Origin: a virus
Strand: one strand, 5' to 3'
Virus record (IMG/VR): IMGVR_UViG_3300047558_000101
Coordinates: 1 to 60,734 of that record
DNA length: 60,734 nucleotides
Translations under genes and position numbers: made by a program
The notes under the pieces: generated by a model
Told to the model about the DNA's origin: nothing
The model's database searches: none
What the model saw: only the letters and a program-made list of their open reading frames with translations
Shown: positions 39,276 through 48,352 of the stretch, piece by piece
Position numbering within the stretch: position 1 is the first letter of the stretch
How the letters are laid out: every line of letters starts with the position of its first letter

Positions 39276-40887
39276 CGCTCAACTCCGTCATGCTCTGGGC
39301 CATGGCAAAACCAAAAACCTCGGTGTTGCCTTCGATCTGCACTTCCCAGTCACGACCTGAACCATCAGGCAAACGGAATGGTGTGCGGCTTGCGGCGGTC
39401 TCGGTGTGGATCAGCGAACCGTCTACATAGAACTTCACAGTAACTGGGTAGGCTTCGGCATCCAGCTGTGCGCACGCCATGCTCATGGGTTTTGGAAAGG
39501 TGAACTTTTTCGACTTCCATGTGTAGGTCTTGTTGCTGCCTGTCAACCATGGCTTGACAGAGCGATCGCTGAAGGCCAAGAACAACTTGTCGATCTGCAA
39601 GTCATTGAAACCAGCCGTGGCGTAGATGTCGTGCAGAGTCAAAACACCAGAGGTGGTGTCGTAGATGAAGCCGCCCGATGTCGTGCCGTTGTTGTAGAAC
39701 CCAATGTACTTCAGGTCATGCTGGTATGCGTGGATGGATGTCGGTAAGAAATACGCCTGCCACTGTGCACGAGTGAAATACTGTTCAGTGATGATCTTGG
39801 AGCCGTTGGACGACAACATCACCAGACCGTCAGGGCTGGCGTAGATCACGGCACCATTGAAGCTCACAATGCTGCGCTTGGATGCACAGGCTTGCTCCAG
39901 CTCGGATTTCACCACGGTCATCGAGTCAGGGTGGCTACCTTGAATCAGGTACGGCACACCGGTGGTCATCACAGCCAGCGTAGTATCCATGCGGCCAAGG
40001 CCAACCACGGGGTAGTCCAGCGACTGCATGTACTGCACAGGCCACGCGTGCGGGTGGTAGGGGTCACAGAAATACACATCGCGGCCCTTGAAGCCAGCCA
40101 TGACACCGCCGGGCAAGTTGATCAAGCCCTTGAGTGTGTCGGGTGGTGGCAACCATGTGGTGGTTGGGATGGCTTCGCCCAAGTCCTCAGCAAGCTTTGA
40201 GTCAGCGTATGACGACGTGGCTGCAGTGATCTCTGCCACGAACAGGTAGGTGCCTGCGGTAGCGCGGTAGATGCGGCGATGGGTGACGTTGTAGCCAGAG
40301 GGGATGGATGCAAAAGTGCCAACAGTGATGGTCTGCCCGGGCACAGCATCAACATCCAGCGAGGCAGCGGCAGGTGCGGATTCAAACTCGAATCCAGATT
40401 CTTTAGACACCATGGTGTAGGTGTAGTTGCGAGTCTCAGGTGTGGCGGTAGAACCAACGGGCACCGAGCCAGCGGATACCGAGCATGCAGAAGTGGGTGC
40501 AGGCAAACCCAGTGGACGTGACACCGTGGGGTAATCCGAGCCAGACAGCGCCAGCGTGTTGTAAGTCGCCTTGGGCTGTGTGCCATCAGTGTAGAACGTC
40601 CACTCAGAAGTGTCACCAGCAATCTGGCTGCGTGCTACGTCAACGTCGGTTGTCCAGTGGAACCAGTAGTTGGTGTCCGAGACGGCGTCTTGGCCAAAGC
40701 GGTAGATGGTCAGCGGCGTGCCCACCTTTGTAAGCGTGGTGACAGACGAGCCGACGTTGGGCAGCGGGATCAGCGTGCCTGAAAACACAGAACAATTCAG
40801 CGCTGTCTGCGCTTGATTGTCTGCAAGCAAACGAGGTGACACCTTCGGCGAAATGCCACCAAACGTTTTCATCTGTACCAGTGCCAT
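39268..40887 (-). CDS. Probable tail nozzle or hub protein (539 aa)
   Basis: 539 residues, beta-rich, soluble. The start MALVQMKTFGGISPKVSPRL and the propeller-like body resemble podovirus nozzle proteins (T7 gp12-like, P22 gp10-like). Assigned by size, composition and place beside tail genes, not by a definitive motif. Confidence 0.6.
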   Translation of the reverse strand: MALVQMKTFGGISPKVSPRLLADNQAQTALNCSVFSGTLIPLPNVGSSVTTLTKVGTPLTIYRFGQDAVSDTNYWFHWTTDVDVARSQIAGDTSEWTFYTDGTQPKATYNTLALSGSDYPTVSRPLGLPAPTSACSVSAGSVPVGSTATPETRNYTYTMVSKESGFEFESAPAAASLDVDAVPGQTITVGTFASIPSGYNVTHRRIYRATAGTYLFVAEITAATSSYADSKLAEDLGEAIPTTTWLPPPDTLKGLINLPGGVMAGFKGRDVYFCDPYHPHAWPVQYMQSLDYPVVGLGRMDTTLAVMTTGVPYLIQGSHPDSMTVVKSELEQACASKRSIVSFNGAVIYASPDGLVMLSSNGSKIITEQYFTRAQWQAYFLPTSIHAYQHDLKYIGFYNNGTTSGGFIYDTTSGVLTLHDIYATAGFNDLQIDKLFLAFSDRSVKPWLTGSNKTYTWKSKKFTFPKPMSMACAQLDAEAYPVTVKFYVDGSLIHTETAASRTPFRLPDGSGRDWEVQIEGNTEVFGFAMAQSMTELSGV

Positions 40888-40924
40888 GCGAACCCCTTAA
40901 AACCACTGCTGCGATTGTAGTTGC

Positions 40925-41539
40925 TTAGGCCAGTGCTGTGCCAGCGTCAATCACTGCCATGGCGTGCACAGTGTGTGAAATGCGCTCGTTGAGGCCGATG
41001 GTGCCGCCGTTGATACGCTTGGTCAGTCCAGTCCAGTTGGCAGCGTCTGCAAGCTCATTGCAGCCGTGTGTTGACCAGAACCAGCCAGCAGTCAGCACAG
41101 CGTACTTGGGCGTGGCCACCAGATCAGGGTTCATCACGAAGTCAACGCCGAGGGCTTGTCCAGCGTGGTAGTAACCGCTATGGCCGGTCAATTGGATGCA
41201 CCCGCGCCCACGGAAACGGTACCCATCCCCTGACGCTTCATCGCGGTTTCCCATACGGTTCGCGTAAACGCTGTTGGCAATTTTTCGCGGATTTCGCTCG
41301 AACTGCTTGGCAAACTCTAGCGTCGGAAAACGCTTAGGCCACAACTTGCACAGAGTCTCTGCGCGGTAGTTTAAATTTTCAGATAAAAGCTTAAACCCAC
41401 CGCTTTCATGGCCGCATTGAGCTATGAACGCTGCTTGTCTCTTTGGGGTATCTATACCGAATTTTAAAAAAGTATCGTTAAGGGGCTCGACCCATTCGGC
41501 ACTGATGTGAAGTTTTGCTAGTTGCTCTGCTGTAACCAT
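40925..41539 (-). CDS. GH19 endolysin (chitinase-like lysozyme)
   Basis: 204 residues. GHESGGF (~43-49) carries the catalytic Glu, and YRFRGRGCIQLTGHSGY (~107-123) is the GH19 signature. No signal peptide, so it depends on a holin. It cuts peptidoglycan glycan strands. Its upstream neighbour in the operon has been separated by the antisense HNH gene at 41624. Confidence 0.93.
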   Translation of the reverse strand: MVTAEQLAKLHISAEWVEPLNDTFLKFGIDTPKRQAAFIAQCGHESGGFKLLSENLNYRAETLCKLWPKRFPTLEFAKQFERNPRKIANSVYANRMGNRDEASGDGYRFRGRGCIQLTGHSGYYHAGQALGVDFVMNPDLVATPKYAVLTAGWFWSTHGCNELADAANWTGLTKRINGGTIGLNERISHTVHAMAVIDAGTALA

Positions 41540-41549
41540 TTACATCTCC

Positions 41550-41555
41550 TATAAT
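41550..41555 (+). promoter_or_regulatory. TATAAT before the third HNH gene
   Basis: TATAAT without a good -35, about 70 bases before the ATG at 41624. On the other strand a TTGACG with CATTAT 16 bases away could promote the endolysin gene. Both are weak. Confidence 0.3.
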
Positions 41556-41623
41556 GGCGCAACGGCCCGATGCGTCAACACCGAGCCGTCACTTTTCAAA
41601 CCATTGCATAGAGGTGCAACAGC

Positions 41624-42115
41624 ATGAACAATTTTGATTTTACAGCTTTGGAAAAACGATTGCGGTATGACCGCGAATCTGGTGACTTTTTTTGGCTTGT
41701 TCGCGTTAATAGCAAAGTACCAGCTGGGGCAAAAGCCGGAAATCGAATGAACACTGGGTACTGGCATATAACCATAAAAGGCAAAAAGTTTTTGGCTCAT
41801 AGACTTGCATGGGTTTTTGTTTATGGAAAATGGCCCAGCGGTCAGATAGATCACATTAATGGCGTTCGTACAGATAACCGAATAGCAAATTTGCGCGATG
41901 TAACAAGTTCCGAAAACTTGCAGAATAGAAAACGAGCGGGTAAAAATAATCCATATATTGGTGTGAGTTCGGTAAAAGGAACTACTAAATGGCAGGCGCA
42001 CATAGGTTTTGGCGGCAAGCAAAAAAATCTCGGACACTTTGACACGCCCGAGGCTGCACGCAAAGCGTATCTTGACGCCAAAAAGATTTACCACCCTACA
42101 GCCCCTGTGAATTAA
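41624..42115 (+). CDS. HNH homing endonuclease with AP2 domain
   Basis: 163 residues, on the strand opposite to the late genes. HRLAWVFVYGKWPSGQ and DHINGVRTDNRIANLR (~68-92) form the HNH core, followed by an AP2 unit (NPYIGVSSVKGTTKW). Close relative of the 8639 and 43285 proteins. GAGGTG lies before the ATG. Its end overlaps the Rz gene end by 20 bases. Confidence 0.9.
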   Translation: MNNFDFTALEKRLRYDRESGDFFWLVRVNSKVPAGAKAGNRMNTGYWHITIKGKKFLAHRLAWVFVYGKWPSGQIDHINGVRTDNRIANLRDVTSSENLQNRKRAGKNNPYIGVSSVKGTTKWQAHIGFGGKQKNLGHFDTPEAARKAYLDAKKIYHPTAPVN

Positions 42116-42569
42116 CCTGCTCGCGCACTGCATTGTAAGCATCTATACAAGCGTTTAATTGCGCTGTGTTTCTTTCGCCTTGGGCGATGATTTCTCCAAT
42201 AAGTTTAAGTATCTGTCCATCAGATTCGCTTCCCGCTTCTTGGCTATTTCCGGCGGCAGGGGCGGCACTTGAACTGGCTTGTACGCAACTTGAGGAGGGG
42301 AGGCGCACGCGCCCAGCGCTGATAGCACGATCAAGAGCAGACTGTTTTTGAGTGATGGCATCGTTGGCCTCCGTGAGTTGGGTTGATGTTTGGGTGATCT
42401 GCTTTTGCAGCTCCTGTTCTTTGGCGCGGGACTCTTCGTTGCGCTTGCCGATCTCAACCTGCATCTCCATGTCACGCTCCCACCAGCCTTTGTGGTGGCC
42501 GTAGTAGAACGCCATGATGCAAGCGATCAGGGCGATGAGAATGAATTTGGGGTTGGGTAGACCGATCAT
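42096..42569 (-). CDS. Rz: i-spanin (Rz)
   Basis: 157 residues. N-terminal membrane anchor (~9-25, FILIALIACIMAFYYG), then a long periplasmic coiled coil (KRNEESRAKEQELQKQITQT). Size and plan are typical of Rz. With Rz1, read from inside it, it disrupts the outer membrane at the end of lysis. ATGA overlap with the previous gene. Confidence 0.88.
   Translation of the reverse strand: MIGLPNPKFILIALIACIMAFYYGHHKGWWERDMEMQVEIGKRNEESRAKEQELQKQITQTSTQLTEANDAITQKQSALDRAISAGRVRLPSSSCVQASSSAAPAAGNSQEAGSESDGQILKLIGEIIAQGERNTAQLNACIDAYNAVREQVNSQGL
42155..42361 (-). CDS. Rz1: o-spanin lipoprotein (Rz1), embedded in Rz
   Basis: 68 residues wholly inside Rz in another frame. MPSLKNSLLLIVLSALGACA gives a lipobox (LGAC); the Cys would be lipidated and anchored in the outer membrane. 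Pro-rich middle (VQVPPLPPEI) as in other Rz1 proteins. Confidence 0.88.
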   Translation of the reverse strand: MPSLKNSLLLIVLSALGACASPPQVAYKPVQVPPLPPEIAKKREANLMDRYLNLLEKSSPKAKETQRN

Positions 42570-43078
42570 GTTTCAGCCCTCGCAGCAGCTCGCTCGTGAG
42601 CGATTTCTTCTTTGGATGGGTCAACGTAGTCTGGCGGTGTTGTAGGTGGCGGGGGTGCACGCCACTCTTCGTCCAGCTCAGGGTTCTTGAACCCGTTGAA
42701 GTTGAAGTCAAACATGCCCGAGGAAGCCGTAGGCGCGGGGCTATTACTTGGCGCTACGGCTTGGGGCTGTGGGGGTGTGGGCCCTTGCATGGAGGCAATC
42801 TTCTCAGACACTGCCTGTACGCCCTTGCGACTCATCACACCGCCGATACCACCCACCACGAGCAGCACGATGTCGTTGAGCATCTTGGCGAACGCCTGAT
42901 CCATGGGTGCCATGGACTTCAGAGGCTGGGTCACATAGGCCAAGCTGTAGAGCATGAACGCCACGATGCCAGCCAGAATAAACGTGACAACGATGACGAC
43001 CACGGCCCATACGCGGACCTCGATCTCTTCAGCGGTCAGAAGACGCTGCGGCTGCTGGGGTGTTTGATTGTTGAACAA
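42566..43078 (-). CDS. Putative holin (170 aa)
   Basis: 170 residues from a TTG start with TTGGAG in front. Two membrane segments (~26-48 and ~69-85), then a Pro-rich cytoplasmic tail ending in charged residues. Between a lipoprotein and Rz in the lysis cassette, so a holin role is plausible though the tail is longer than usual. Confidence 0.6.
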   Translation of the reverse strand: MFNNQTPQQPQRLLTAEEIEVRVWAVVVIVVTFILAGIVAFMLYSLAYVTQPLKSMAPMDQAFAKMLNDIVLLVVGGIGGVMSRKGVQAVSEKIASMQGPTPPQPQAVAPSNSPAPTASSGMFDFNFNGFKNPELDEEWRAPPPPTTPPDYVDPSKEEIAHERAAARAET

Positions 43079-43259
43079 TTTGTTTCTCCAATACAGGGGC
43101 TACGAGGTAATCGGGGCAATCTTGTGTGAACAAGCAGTCAGGGCGTTGGCAGCGCTTGGCTTGGAAGTTTTTCGGGTCTTGGCATGCGTATCTGTAGCGG
43201 TCTTCGCAAGCACCCAGTAACAATAGCGCAGCTAGCGCTACAAATAGTTTTGACTTCAT
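43029..43259 (-). CDS. Small lysis-region lipoprotein (76 aa)
   Basis: 76 residues: MKSKLFVALAALLLLGACED, a signal peptide with lipobox LGAC. Four more cysteines (ACQDP, RCQRPDC, DCPDY) could form two disulfides in the periplasm. This lipoprotein type is common near phage lysis genes. It overlaps the holin-like gene by 50 bases. Confidence 0.8.
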   Translation of the reverse strand: MKSKLFVALAALLLLGACEDRYRYACQDPKNFQAKRCQRPDCLFTQDCPDYLVAPVLEKQIVQQSNTPAAAASSDR

Positions 43260-43278
43260 TAGCTATTCCTCTTAGAAT
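43250..43278 (+). promoter_or_regulatory. Promoter of the fourth HNH gene
   Basis: TTGACT (43250-43255), 17 bases, TAGAAT (43273-43278). The ATG follows 6 bases later, so the mRNA would be leaderless. Antisense to the late operon. Confidence 0.8.
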
Positions 43279-43284
43279 ACTGCC

Positions 43285-43779
43285 ATGAGTGAATCAGATT
43301 TAACATTGTCTTTCGTCCTTGAAATGCTAGAGTACGACTCGGCTACGGGGCTGCTGCTTCAGAAAAAAGCGCGCCCAAAAATCAAAGTTGGCTCCATTGC
43401 GGGAGCGGTCACCCCTTTCGGCTACCGGTATATTCAGCTCAAAGGCAGAAAATACGCAGCGCATAGACTTGTATGGTTCATCGAAAATGGGCATTTCCCT
43501 CCGCATGACATTGACCACATTGATGGTAACAAACTCAACAACCAGATTACAAACCTTAGAGCCGCAACACGCAAGCAAAATTGCGAAAATAAGGGCGCTC
43601 AACGCAATAACAAACTCGGCTTGCGCGGGGTAAGCTACAACACTCGACTCAAAAAGTATATTGCGCAGATACAACATAACGGAACTAACCACCACTTAGG
43701 TGTGTTTTTAGACCCACACGCAGCGCACAAAGCGTACCTAGAAGCAGCAAACTCACTGTTTACTCACTTTCAACGTTAG
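43285..43779 (+). CDS. HNH homing endonuclease with AP2 domain
   Basis: 164 residues, antisense to the late genes. AHRLVWFIENGHFPPHD and DHIDGNKLNNQITNLRAAT (~74-92) form the HNH core; GLRGVSYNTRLKKYIAQI (~110-127) is AP2-like. No ribosome site; own promoter at 43250. The end overlaps the 43760 gene by 20 bases, the same overlap size as at 42096-42115. Confidence 0.9.
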   Translation: MSESDLTLSFVLEMLEYDSATGLLLQKKARPKIKVGSIAGAVTPFGYRYIQLKGRKYAAHRLVWFIENGHFPPHDIDHIDGNKLNNQITNLRAATRKQNCENKGAQRNNKLGLRGVSYNTRLKKYIAQIQHNGTNHHLGVFLDPHAAHKAYLEAANSLFTHFQR

Positions 43780-43951
43780 GCTTAGGATCAGTGCGAGCTT
43801 TTTCACGTTTCTTTTCCTTTTCTTCCAATCGTAGCAACAAGGCTTCGGCTTTATTGAGTTGCTTGTGCGTGTGCACGACGCCAAACGATACCAACATAAT
43901 GCAAAAAAGCAACAATGTCACGATGGCAACCCATAACCAAAACTCTCTCAT
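43760..43951 (-). CDS. Small membrane protein of the lysis region (63 aa)
   Basis: 63 residues from the ATG overlapping the previous stop; an upstream in-frame start at 44053 would add 34 residues. Membrane segment ~5-27, then a charged coiled coil (NKAEALLLRLEEKEKKREKA). Could be a holin partner. Confidence 0.65.
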   Translation of the reverse strand: MREFWLWVAIVTLLLFCIMLVSFGVVHTHKQLNKAEALLLRLEEKEKKREKARTDPKPNVESE

Positions 43952-44676
43952 AGAGTTAAAAACAGTCCCGTCATCCACAGCGCCGCGAGTGCTACCACTA
44001 TCGCGTAGCCCAGCTTTGCCATTCTGATTCGTTGCCGGTACTCGCGTTGCCATTTTGCGTCGATTTCCTGTTTGCGCTTTAGCGCTCTGTCGAACTCACG
44101 CTCTTCCAAAATCTGGTCGTACATCTTGAGAAAGCGACTGTAAATGCTTTGAAGACCAATCTCCTTCGGAGTGTAAATCATGGTCTCGCGAATCTGTACA
44201 GTCATTTGTTCAAGCTGCATTTCAATCTGAATTCTGTCTAACGCCGCCCCTTCGATGTCTGACGTGGTTTTGCTTTCTTCTTCGAGCTGGTGGCAGTATT
44301 CGATGAGCTGTCGGCGGATTTCAAAGAACTGCTTGAGCTGCTCGCAGATTTTGTGGACCGCTTGGGTTTGGTACTCTTCGTAGGTGAGCTGCTCAACTGG
44401 CTTTTGCTTGTAGTTGATTCTGCTTGCAGATTTTGGCTCGACTGTGACAGCGGGTTTTGCTGTAGGCTTGGCGGCTGGCTTGGCACCAAATAGGCCCGTA
44501 ATCCAGCTCCAAAGTCCCGCAACTTCTGAGTAAATCGCTTTAGCATCGGCTACGCCCCCTTCGACGGTTTTCTTGAGCTTGGTAATCTCTTGCTTGCCTT
44601 GAGAGAGCAATTCGCACCCCTGACGGATTCCAGCCACAATGCCTTGTGCTGCCATGAGGAGTGTGAACGGGTCCAC
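43948..44676 (-). CDS. Coiled-coil membrane protein (242 aa)
   Basis: 242 residues from a GTG (an ATG seven codons later is possible). Long helical body (~90-215) with a Lys/Ala/Pro-rich break near ~65-80, and a C-terminal membrane segment (~222-240). Lysis-region position; function unknown. Confidence 0.7.
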   Translation of the reverse strand: MDPFTLLMAAQGIVAGIRQGCELLSQGKQEITKLKKTVEGGVADAKAIYSEVAGLWSWITGLFGAKPAAKPTAKPAVTVEPKSASRINYKQKPVEQLTYEEYQTQAVHKICEQLKQFFEIRRQLIEYCHQLEEESKTTSDIEGAALDRIQIEMQLEQMTVQIRETMIYTPKEIGLQSIYSRFLKMYDQILEEREFDRALKRKQEIDAKWQREYRQRIRMAKLGYAIVVALAALWMTGLFLTL

Positions 44677-44677
44677 A

Positions 44678-44884
44678 TTACAGGCCGATCAATCGCTTGA
44701 AGAATTCAGCAGCCGCACCGGGGCCGAGCAACACAGCCGCCAGCACCGCCCAGATCGAGTATTCGATTTTGGTCATGCGCTTGTCACCCTTGTCGAGCGT
44801 GTGCGTGATGTGCTCGTAGCGCTGAGCGCAGATGGCCTCGTGCGTCTGCAACTTTGCTTCGGTTGTAGAGATCATGTCGGTCAC
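44678..44884 (-). CDS. Holin-like or XhlA-type small membrane protein (68 aa)
   Basis: 68 residues: amphipathic helix (~1-40) then one membrane segment (~43-60, IWAVLAAVLLGPGAAAEFF). This plan resembles the XhlA-type lysis helper of other phages. Best candidate for a holin together with the 42566 gene. Confidence 0.65.
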   Translation of the reverse strand: MTDMISTTEAKLQTHEAICAQRYEHITHTLDKGDKRMTKIEYSIWAVLAAVLLGPGAAAEFFKRLIGL

Positions 44885-44887
44885 GGT

Positions 44888-45157
44888 TTACTCCACTGCT
44901 GGTTGCATTGATGCTAATGCGGTAGCTTGTTGTGCGTTGTATGCGTCGATGACTTCTTGTGTCCATGCCACGTTGCAAATTGCAACCACGTTTGCTGGAT
45001 GGCCTGTCAGGTCTTGACCGGGTGTTAGCGAAATACGGTGGTAGGTCTTGCTGAGTTCGTTGCCGTCTTCCATGATGCGTGTTGCTTCACGGTAAAAAAC
45101 GATGCCGTTCTCAGTGACGGTGATCTGGTCGACTGTGGTGGTTTTGGTGAGTGACAT
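44888..45157 (-). CDS. Hypothetical protein (89 aa)
   Basis: 89 residues from the ATG at 45157 (AAAGGAAAC in front). GIVFYREATRIMEDGNE near residue 20 resembles the start of the early 16758 protein. C-terminal half includes TQEVIDAYNAQQA. It may be a fibre-associated chaperone; unproven. Confidence 0.68.
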   Translation of the reverse strand: MSLTKTTTVDQITVTENGIVFYREATRIMEDGNELSKTYHRISLTPGQDLTGHPANVVAICNVAWTQEVIDAYNAQQATALASMQPAVE

Positions 45158-45175
45158 TTTTGTTTCCTTTGTGCG

Positions 45176-45195
45176 TTTGTACAACTTAGTACAAA
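45176..45195. repeat. Inverted repeat between tail fibre and 44888 gene
   Basis: TTTGTAC (45176-45182), six bases, GTACAAA (45189-45195): a 7-bp hairpin in the leader of the 44888 gene. Confidence 0.55.
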
Positions 45196-45198
45196 TAA

Positions 45199-46635
45199 TT
45201 AAACCCGATAAAACCCAGAAATTCCTAAATATCCAGTGCTTAAATTTGAAGCGCTGTCCGTTGCTGGTGAACCATAAACTGCATTTCCTTGAGTAACGCC
45301 AACAGGAATAATTACAAGGCTTGAGCCACTGACATACGCCGTCTTAAATGCCGTGTCAAAAACATCGTTGTAGCCGATTAAACAAACATTTTCATAGCTA
45401 TATCCGGTTCCCGCAAAAGGCAGACCGCCAACTAGGATGTTTCCTGTACCCTGAGAAGAAACCCCTGTAAGAACTACTAAAATATTAAAATAAACACGAT
45501 TGCCAATTTTTGTGTATTTGCCTTCTTGAACCGAATAAGTTACTGTTGGGTTTGTTGAACTACCTGAAAAATTTGGCGTAAAACTACCCTCTTCATAATC
45601 ATCCAGCGTGTTTGCGTCAGATGATGCAACTTGGGCGGCTGGAAATTTGATGCCTGTACCATCTGTGTACGAAACGTTACCAAGCGCAATACCATTGTTC
45701 AGCAAAATGTTGCCGCCAGAAGTGATGCGGAATTTTTCGTTAGTCGTGCCACCACTTGCAACAGCAATAGCAAAAAAGCCATCAAGCGCAGACGTGCTGG
45801 TGGTTGTCCGGCTGACAAAAATTTCAGCCATGCGAGTGTCACCACTTGCCTGTGATCGGTTTACGAAATCAATGATGCCGTAATTCGAGTTGGCGGCGGT
45901 TCCAGTAGACTCAATCGTCAAAAGGCTATTGCCCGATGACGCTGCGATTACCGCCAACTGTGAAGTAACAGCACCAGTAGCTGTTGACGACGAAGGCCCG
46001 CCGACAAACAATTTACCGCTAGAGTCGATACGGGCACGTTCAGTGCCGTTAGTGCCAAAAACCGTAGCTGAATTTTCGTAGTTCCACAGATAGACGTTAG
46101 CGTCACTCCACATCTGTACAGCAAAACCATCTGAAGCCGTTGCGCCTGATCCAGTATTGTGTAGACGAATTTCTGTAGCTGAGGCTCCAGCAATGTTTAA
46201 AAATTTGTTGGCGGACGCCGTAGGGCTTGCCGTACCGATACCGATGTTGCCTGACGAGTCTTTCACAAACTGGTTTGTGCCAATCGTGATCGCGCCAGTG
46301 CCGCCTGTCAGCGTGCCTGTGTAGCTTGGGTTGGCAATCGTCAGATATTTCGCATCAGCTTCGCTCTTGAGGTAGCCGTCGGACAAACCGCGTGGGAACG
46401 ATGCCACGATAACGATGGAGTCGCCTGATGCTGCGCCTGTGGCGAGCGTGACTGTTACACCGTCAGATGCTGTGTAGTCGTCGCCGTTGACGAGCTTGAC
46501 ACCGTTTTGGTACACGTCGCAGTACCCGAGCGTGTAACCGCTCGAGGGTGTGAACGCTGTCTGGTTCGATGTCGCCGTGAACGCGGTTTCTACACGCTGC
46601 GACGCGACGCCGGGGGAATTTCCGATGTAGGCCAT
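45199..46635 (-). CDS. Tail fibre (478 aa)
   Basis: 478 residues. N-terminal MAYIGNSPGV and YCDVYQNGVKLVNGDDYTAS are the usual attachment part; DSSGNIGIGTASP and similar phrases mark beta-helical repeats; the C-terminal ~130 residues form a receptor-binding-type beta domain with no S74 domain. The stop of the upstream fibre touches its ATG. Confidence 0.85.
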   Translation of the reverse strand: MAYIGNSPGVASQRVETAFTATSNQTAFTPSSGYTLGYCDVYQNGVKLVNGDDYTASDGVTVTLATGAASGDSIVIVASFPRGLSDGYLKSEADAKYLTIANPSYTGTLTGGTGAITIGTNQFVKDSSGNIGIGTASPTASANKFLNIAGASATEIRLHNTGSGATASDGFAVQMWSDANVYLWNYENSATVFGTNGTERARIDSSGKLFVGGPSSSTATGAVTSQLAVIAASSGNSLLTIESTGTAANSNYGIIDFVNRSQASGDTRMAEIFVSRTTTSTSALDGFFAIAVASGGTTNEKFRITSGGNILLNNGIALGNVSYTDGTGIKFPAAQVASSDANTLDDYEEGSFTPNFSGSSTNPTVTYSVQEGKYTKIGNRVYFNILVVLTGVSSQGTGNILVGGLPFAGTGYSYENVCLIGYNDVFDTAFKTAYVSGSSLVIIPVGVTQGNAVYGSPATDSASNLSTGYLGISGFYRV

Positions 46636-48342
46636 TTATTGGGTCTCCAGCGCAGTGATGCGTTCTGTCAGGGATTCGATTATCGCTTGTTGTTCTTGGA
46701 TGGCTTTGATGAGCATAGGAACGAACACGCTGTATTTGACGGACTTAGTTGTTGTGCCCGTTGGGACTTCATTGGTGACCTCTTGGCCATCTTCCCCAAC
46801 AGTTGTAACACGCTCTGTGTCTGGCGACTCCTCAACCATACCCGGAAAGATTTGCTCGAGCTCCTGCGCTACAACACCAAGTTGTTTTTCATTGCTTCCG
46901 ATAAAGTTGTAGTTCACCACACGAACTTGGTTCAACTGCGCCAGTTTGGGAGTGGCATCTGTAATGTTTTCTTTCAGCTTGACGTCGGAAATAGCACCAT
47001 AACTGCCGTTAGTGTTGGTCACATTACCTGAGTCGGCTACACGGAACTTATATGTGCTACTTGCGTAGTTGTAGTAACCGATTGCATAAAACGTATTGTT
47101 CGTAGTTCCTCGCGCAGCTCCAACAAAGAACAACGCATCTTGAGTAATCGAACTACTGTTGTTGTAAACAATAAACGTCTGGTTAACAGATACATCATTT
47201 GAAATAAATTCATAGTACGGCCCACTTGCGTTGATATAGCCGCCTGTGTTTGTAGCCTTGAAGAAACCGCTGGCATTGATGCGGGCTGCTTCTGTGCCAC
47301 TACCTACGGTCCAAATATGGTTGGTAACCGTTGCAGCAGTAGCAGTGCCGCCGTTGGTAATCTTGTACGCGGCAACATCGCCGCCACCGCCACCGCTATA
47401 ACCAGAGCGAAGGTTGATGTAGTACCCCGCACCAGACCCACCGACAGTGCCGGTCATCCAGTATGGGTTGGCGTTTGAAACGCTAGCTGTGGCAGGGAAG
47501 TTAACCGATGCGTATGCGCTAGTTAAAACAATGTTGCCTTGGTCACTCCAAAGCACACCTGCATTGTTGTTGTACGCCAGTGAAGTTCCAGAATAGCCCT
47601 TCAGAATAACGCCGCCAGAACCACTGCTGGATGTTGCACCAACTAAGAAAACTCCGCTGGCGTCGATACGGACGCGCTCTGCTGGCGTTCCTGATCCTGT
47701 GTAAAAGCGATGCGACGCAGTTGTTGATGTGCGAGGTATGTAAATTACATCGCCATTCGTGCCGCCAAAAACTGTATCCGTACCCCAAAGGATATATGCG
47801 TTGGTGTCTGATGAGGGAACAGCCCCGACAAGCCCAAAGTTGATGCCTGTGTTTGCGTCGTATCCCGCTTTGATGTTGCCAACCACGGTTAACTTTTGAG
47901 TTGGGCTTGCAACGCCAATGCCAACATTGCCGCCAAACGGGTTGAGCAAAAGGTCATATGCCGTGGTGCCGCTACCGTTTGACCGTTGAATTGTTGCCGC
48001 GCCACTGCTTGTTCCACCAAATGAAGTGACGGTGCTGTCAGAGCTGTGCGTCTTAAGAAGGGTTACTGCATTTGTTACGGAGTCGGCTAGGCTGGATGTA
48101 TAGCTGGTAATGCCGGATGCAACATGCAGCCTAACACTTGGCGATGCAGTACCAATGCCAAAGTTACTTGAGGTATCCCAAGTCGGCGCACCGGTAGAAA
48201 GCTTTGCGGGAGTGATAACTGCCGAAGCAATCTTTGCAGCCGTGACGGCGCTGTCCTTAATGTCCGGTGTATCGACCGTACCATCTTGGATGTTGGCCCC
48301 GCTGATGAGACCTTGGGCTAGGCTGTTGCCGATCATTCCCAT
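46636..48342 (-). CDS. Tail fibre with S74 chaperone domain (568 aa)
   Basis: 568 residues. TAAKIASAVITPAKLSTG and GIGTASPSVRLHV repeats in the shaft; the C-terminal ~120 residues (LKENITDATPKLAQLNQV, GVVAQELEQIFP, coiled-coil end) are the peptidase S74 intramolecular chaperone, which trimerises the fibre and then cleaves itself. AAGGAG before the ATG. Confidence 0.9.
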   Translation of the reverse strand: MGMIGNSLAQGLISGANIQDGTVDTPDIKDSAVTAAKIASAVITPAKLSTGAPTWDTSSNFGIGTASPSVRLHVASGITSYTSSLADSVTNAVTLLKTHSSDSTVTSFGGTSSGAATIQRSNGSGTTAYDLLLNPFGGNVGIGVASPTQKLTVVGNIKAGYDANTGINFGLVGAVPSSDTNAYILWGTDTVFGGTNGDVIYIPRTSTTASHRFYTGSGTPAERVRIDASGVFLVGATSSSGSGGVILKGYSGTSLAYNNNAGVLWSDQGNIVLTSAYASVNFPATASVSNANPYWMTGTVGGSGAGYYINLRSGYSGGGGGDVAAYKITNGGTATAATVTNHIWTVGSGTEAARINASGFFKATNTGGYINASGPYYEFISNDVSVNQTFIVYNNSSSITQDALFFVGAARGTTNNTFYAIGYYNYASSTYKFRVADSGNVTNTNGSYGAISDVKLKENITDATPKLAQLNQVRVVNYNFIGSNEKQLGVVAQELEQIFPGMVEESPDTERVTTVGEDGQEVTNEVPTGTTTKSVKYSVFVPMLIKAIQEQQAIIESLTERITALETQ

Positions 48343-48352
48343 GGACTACTCC

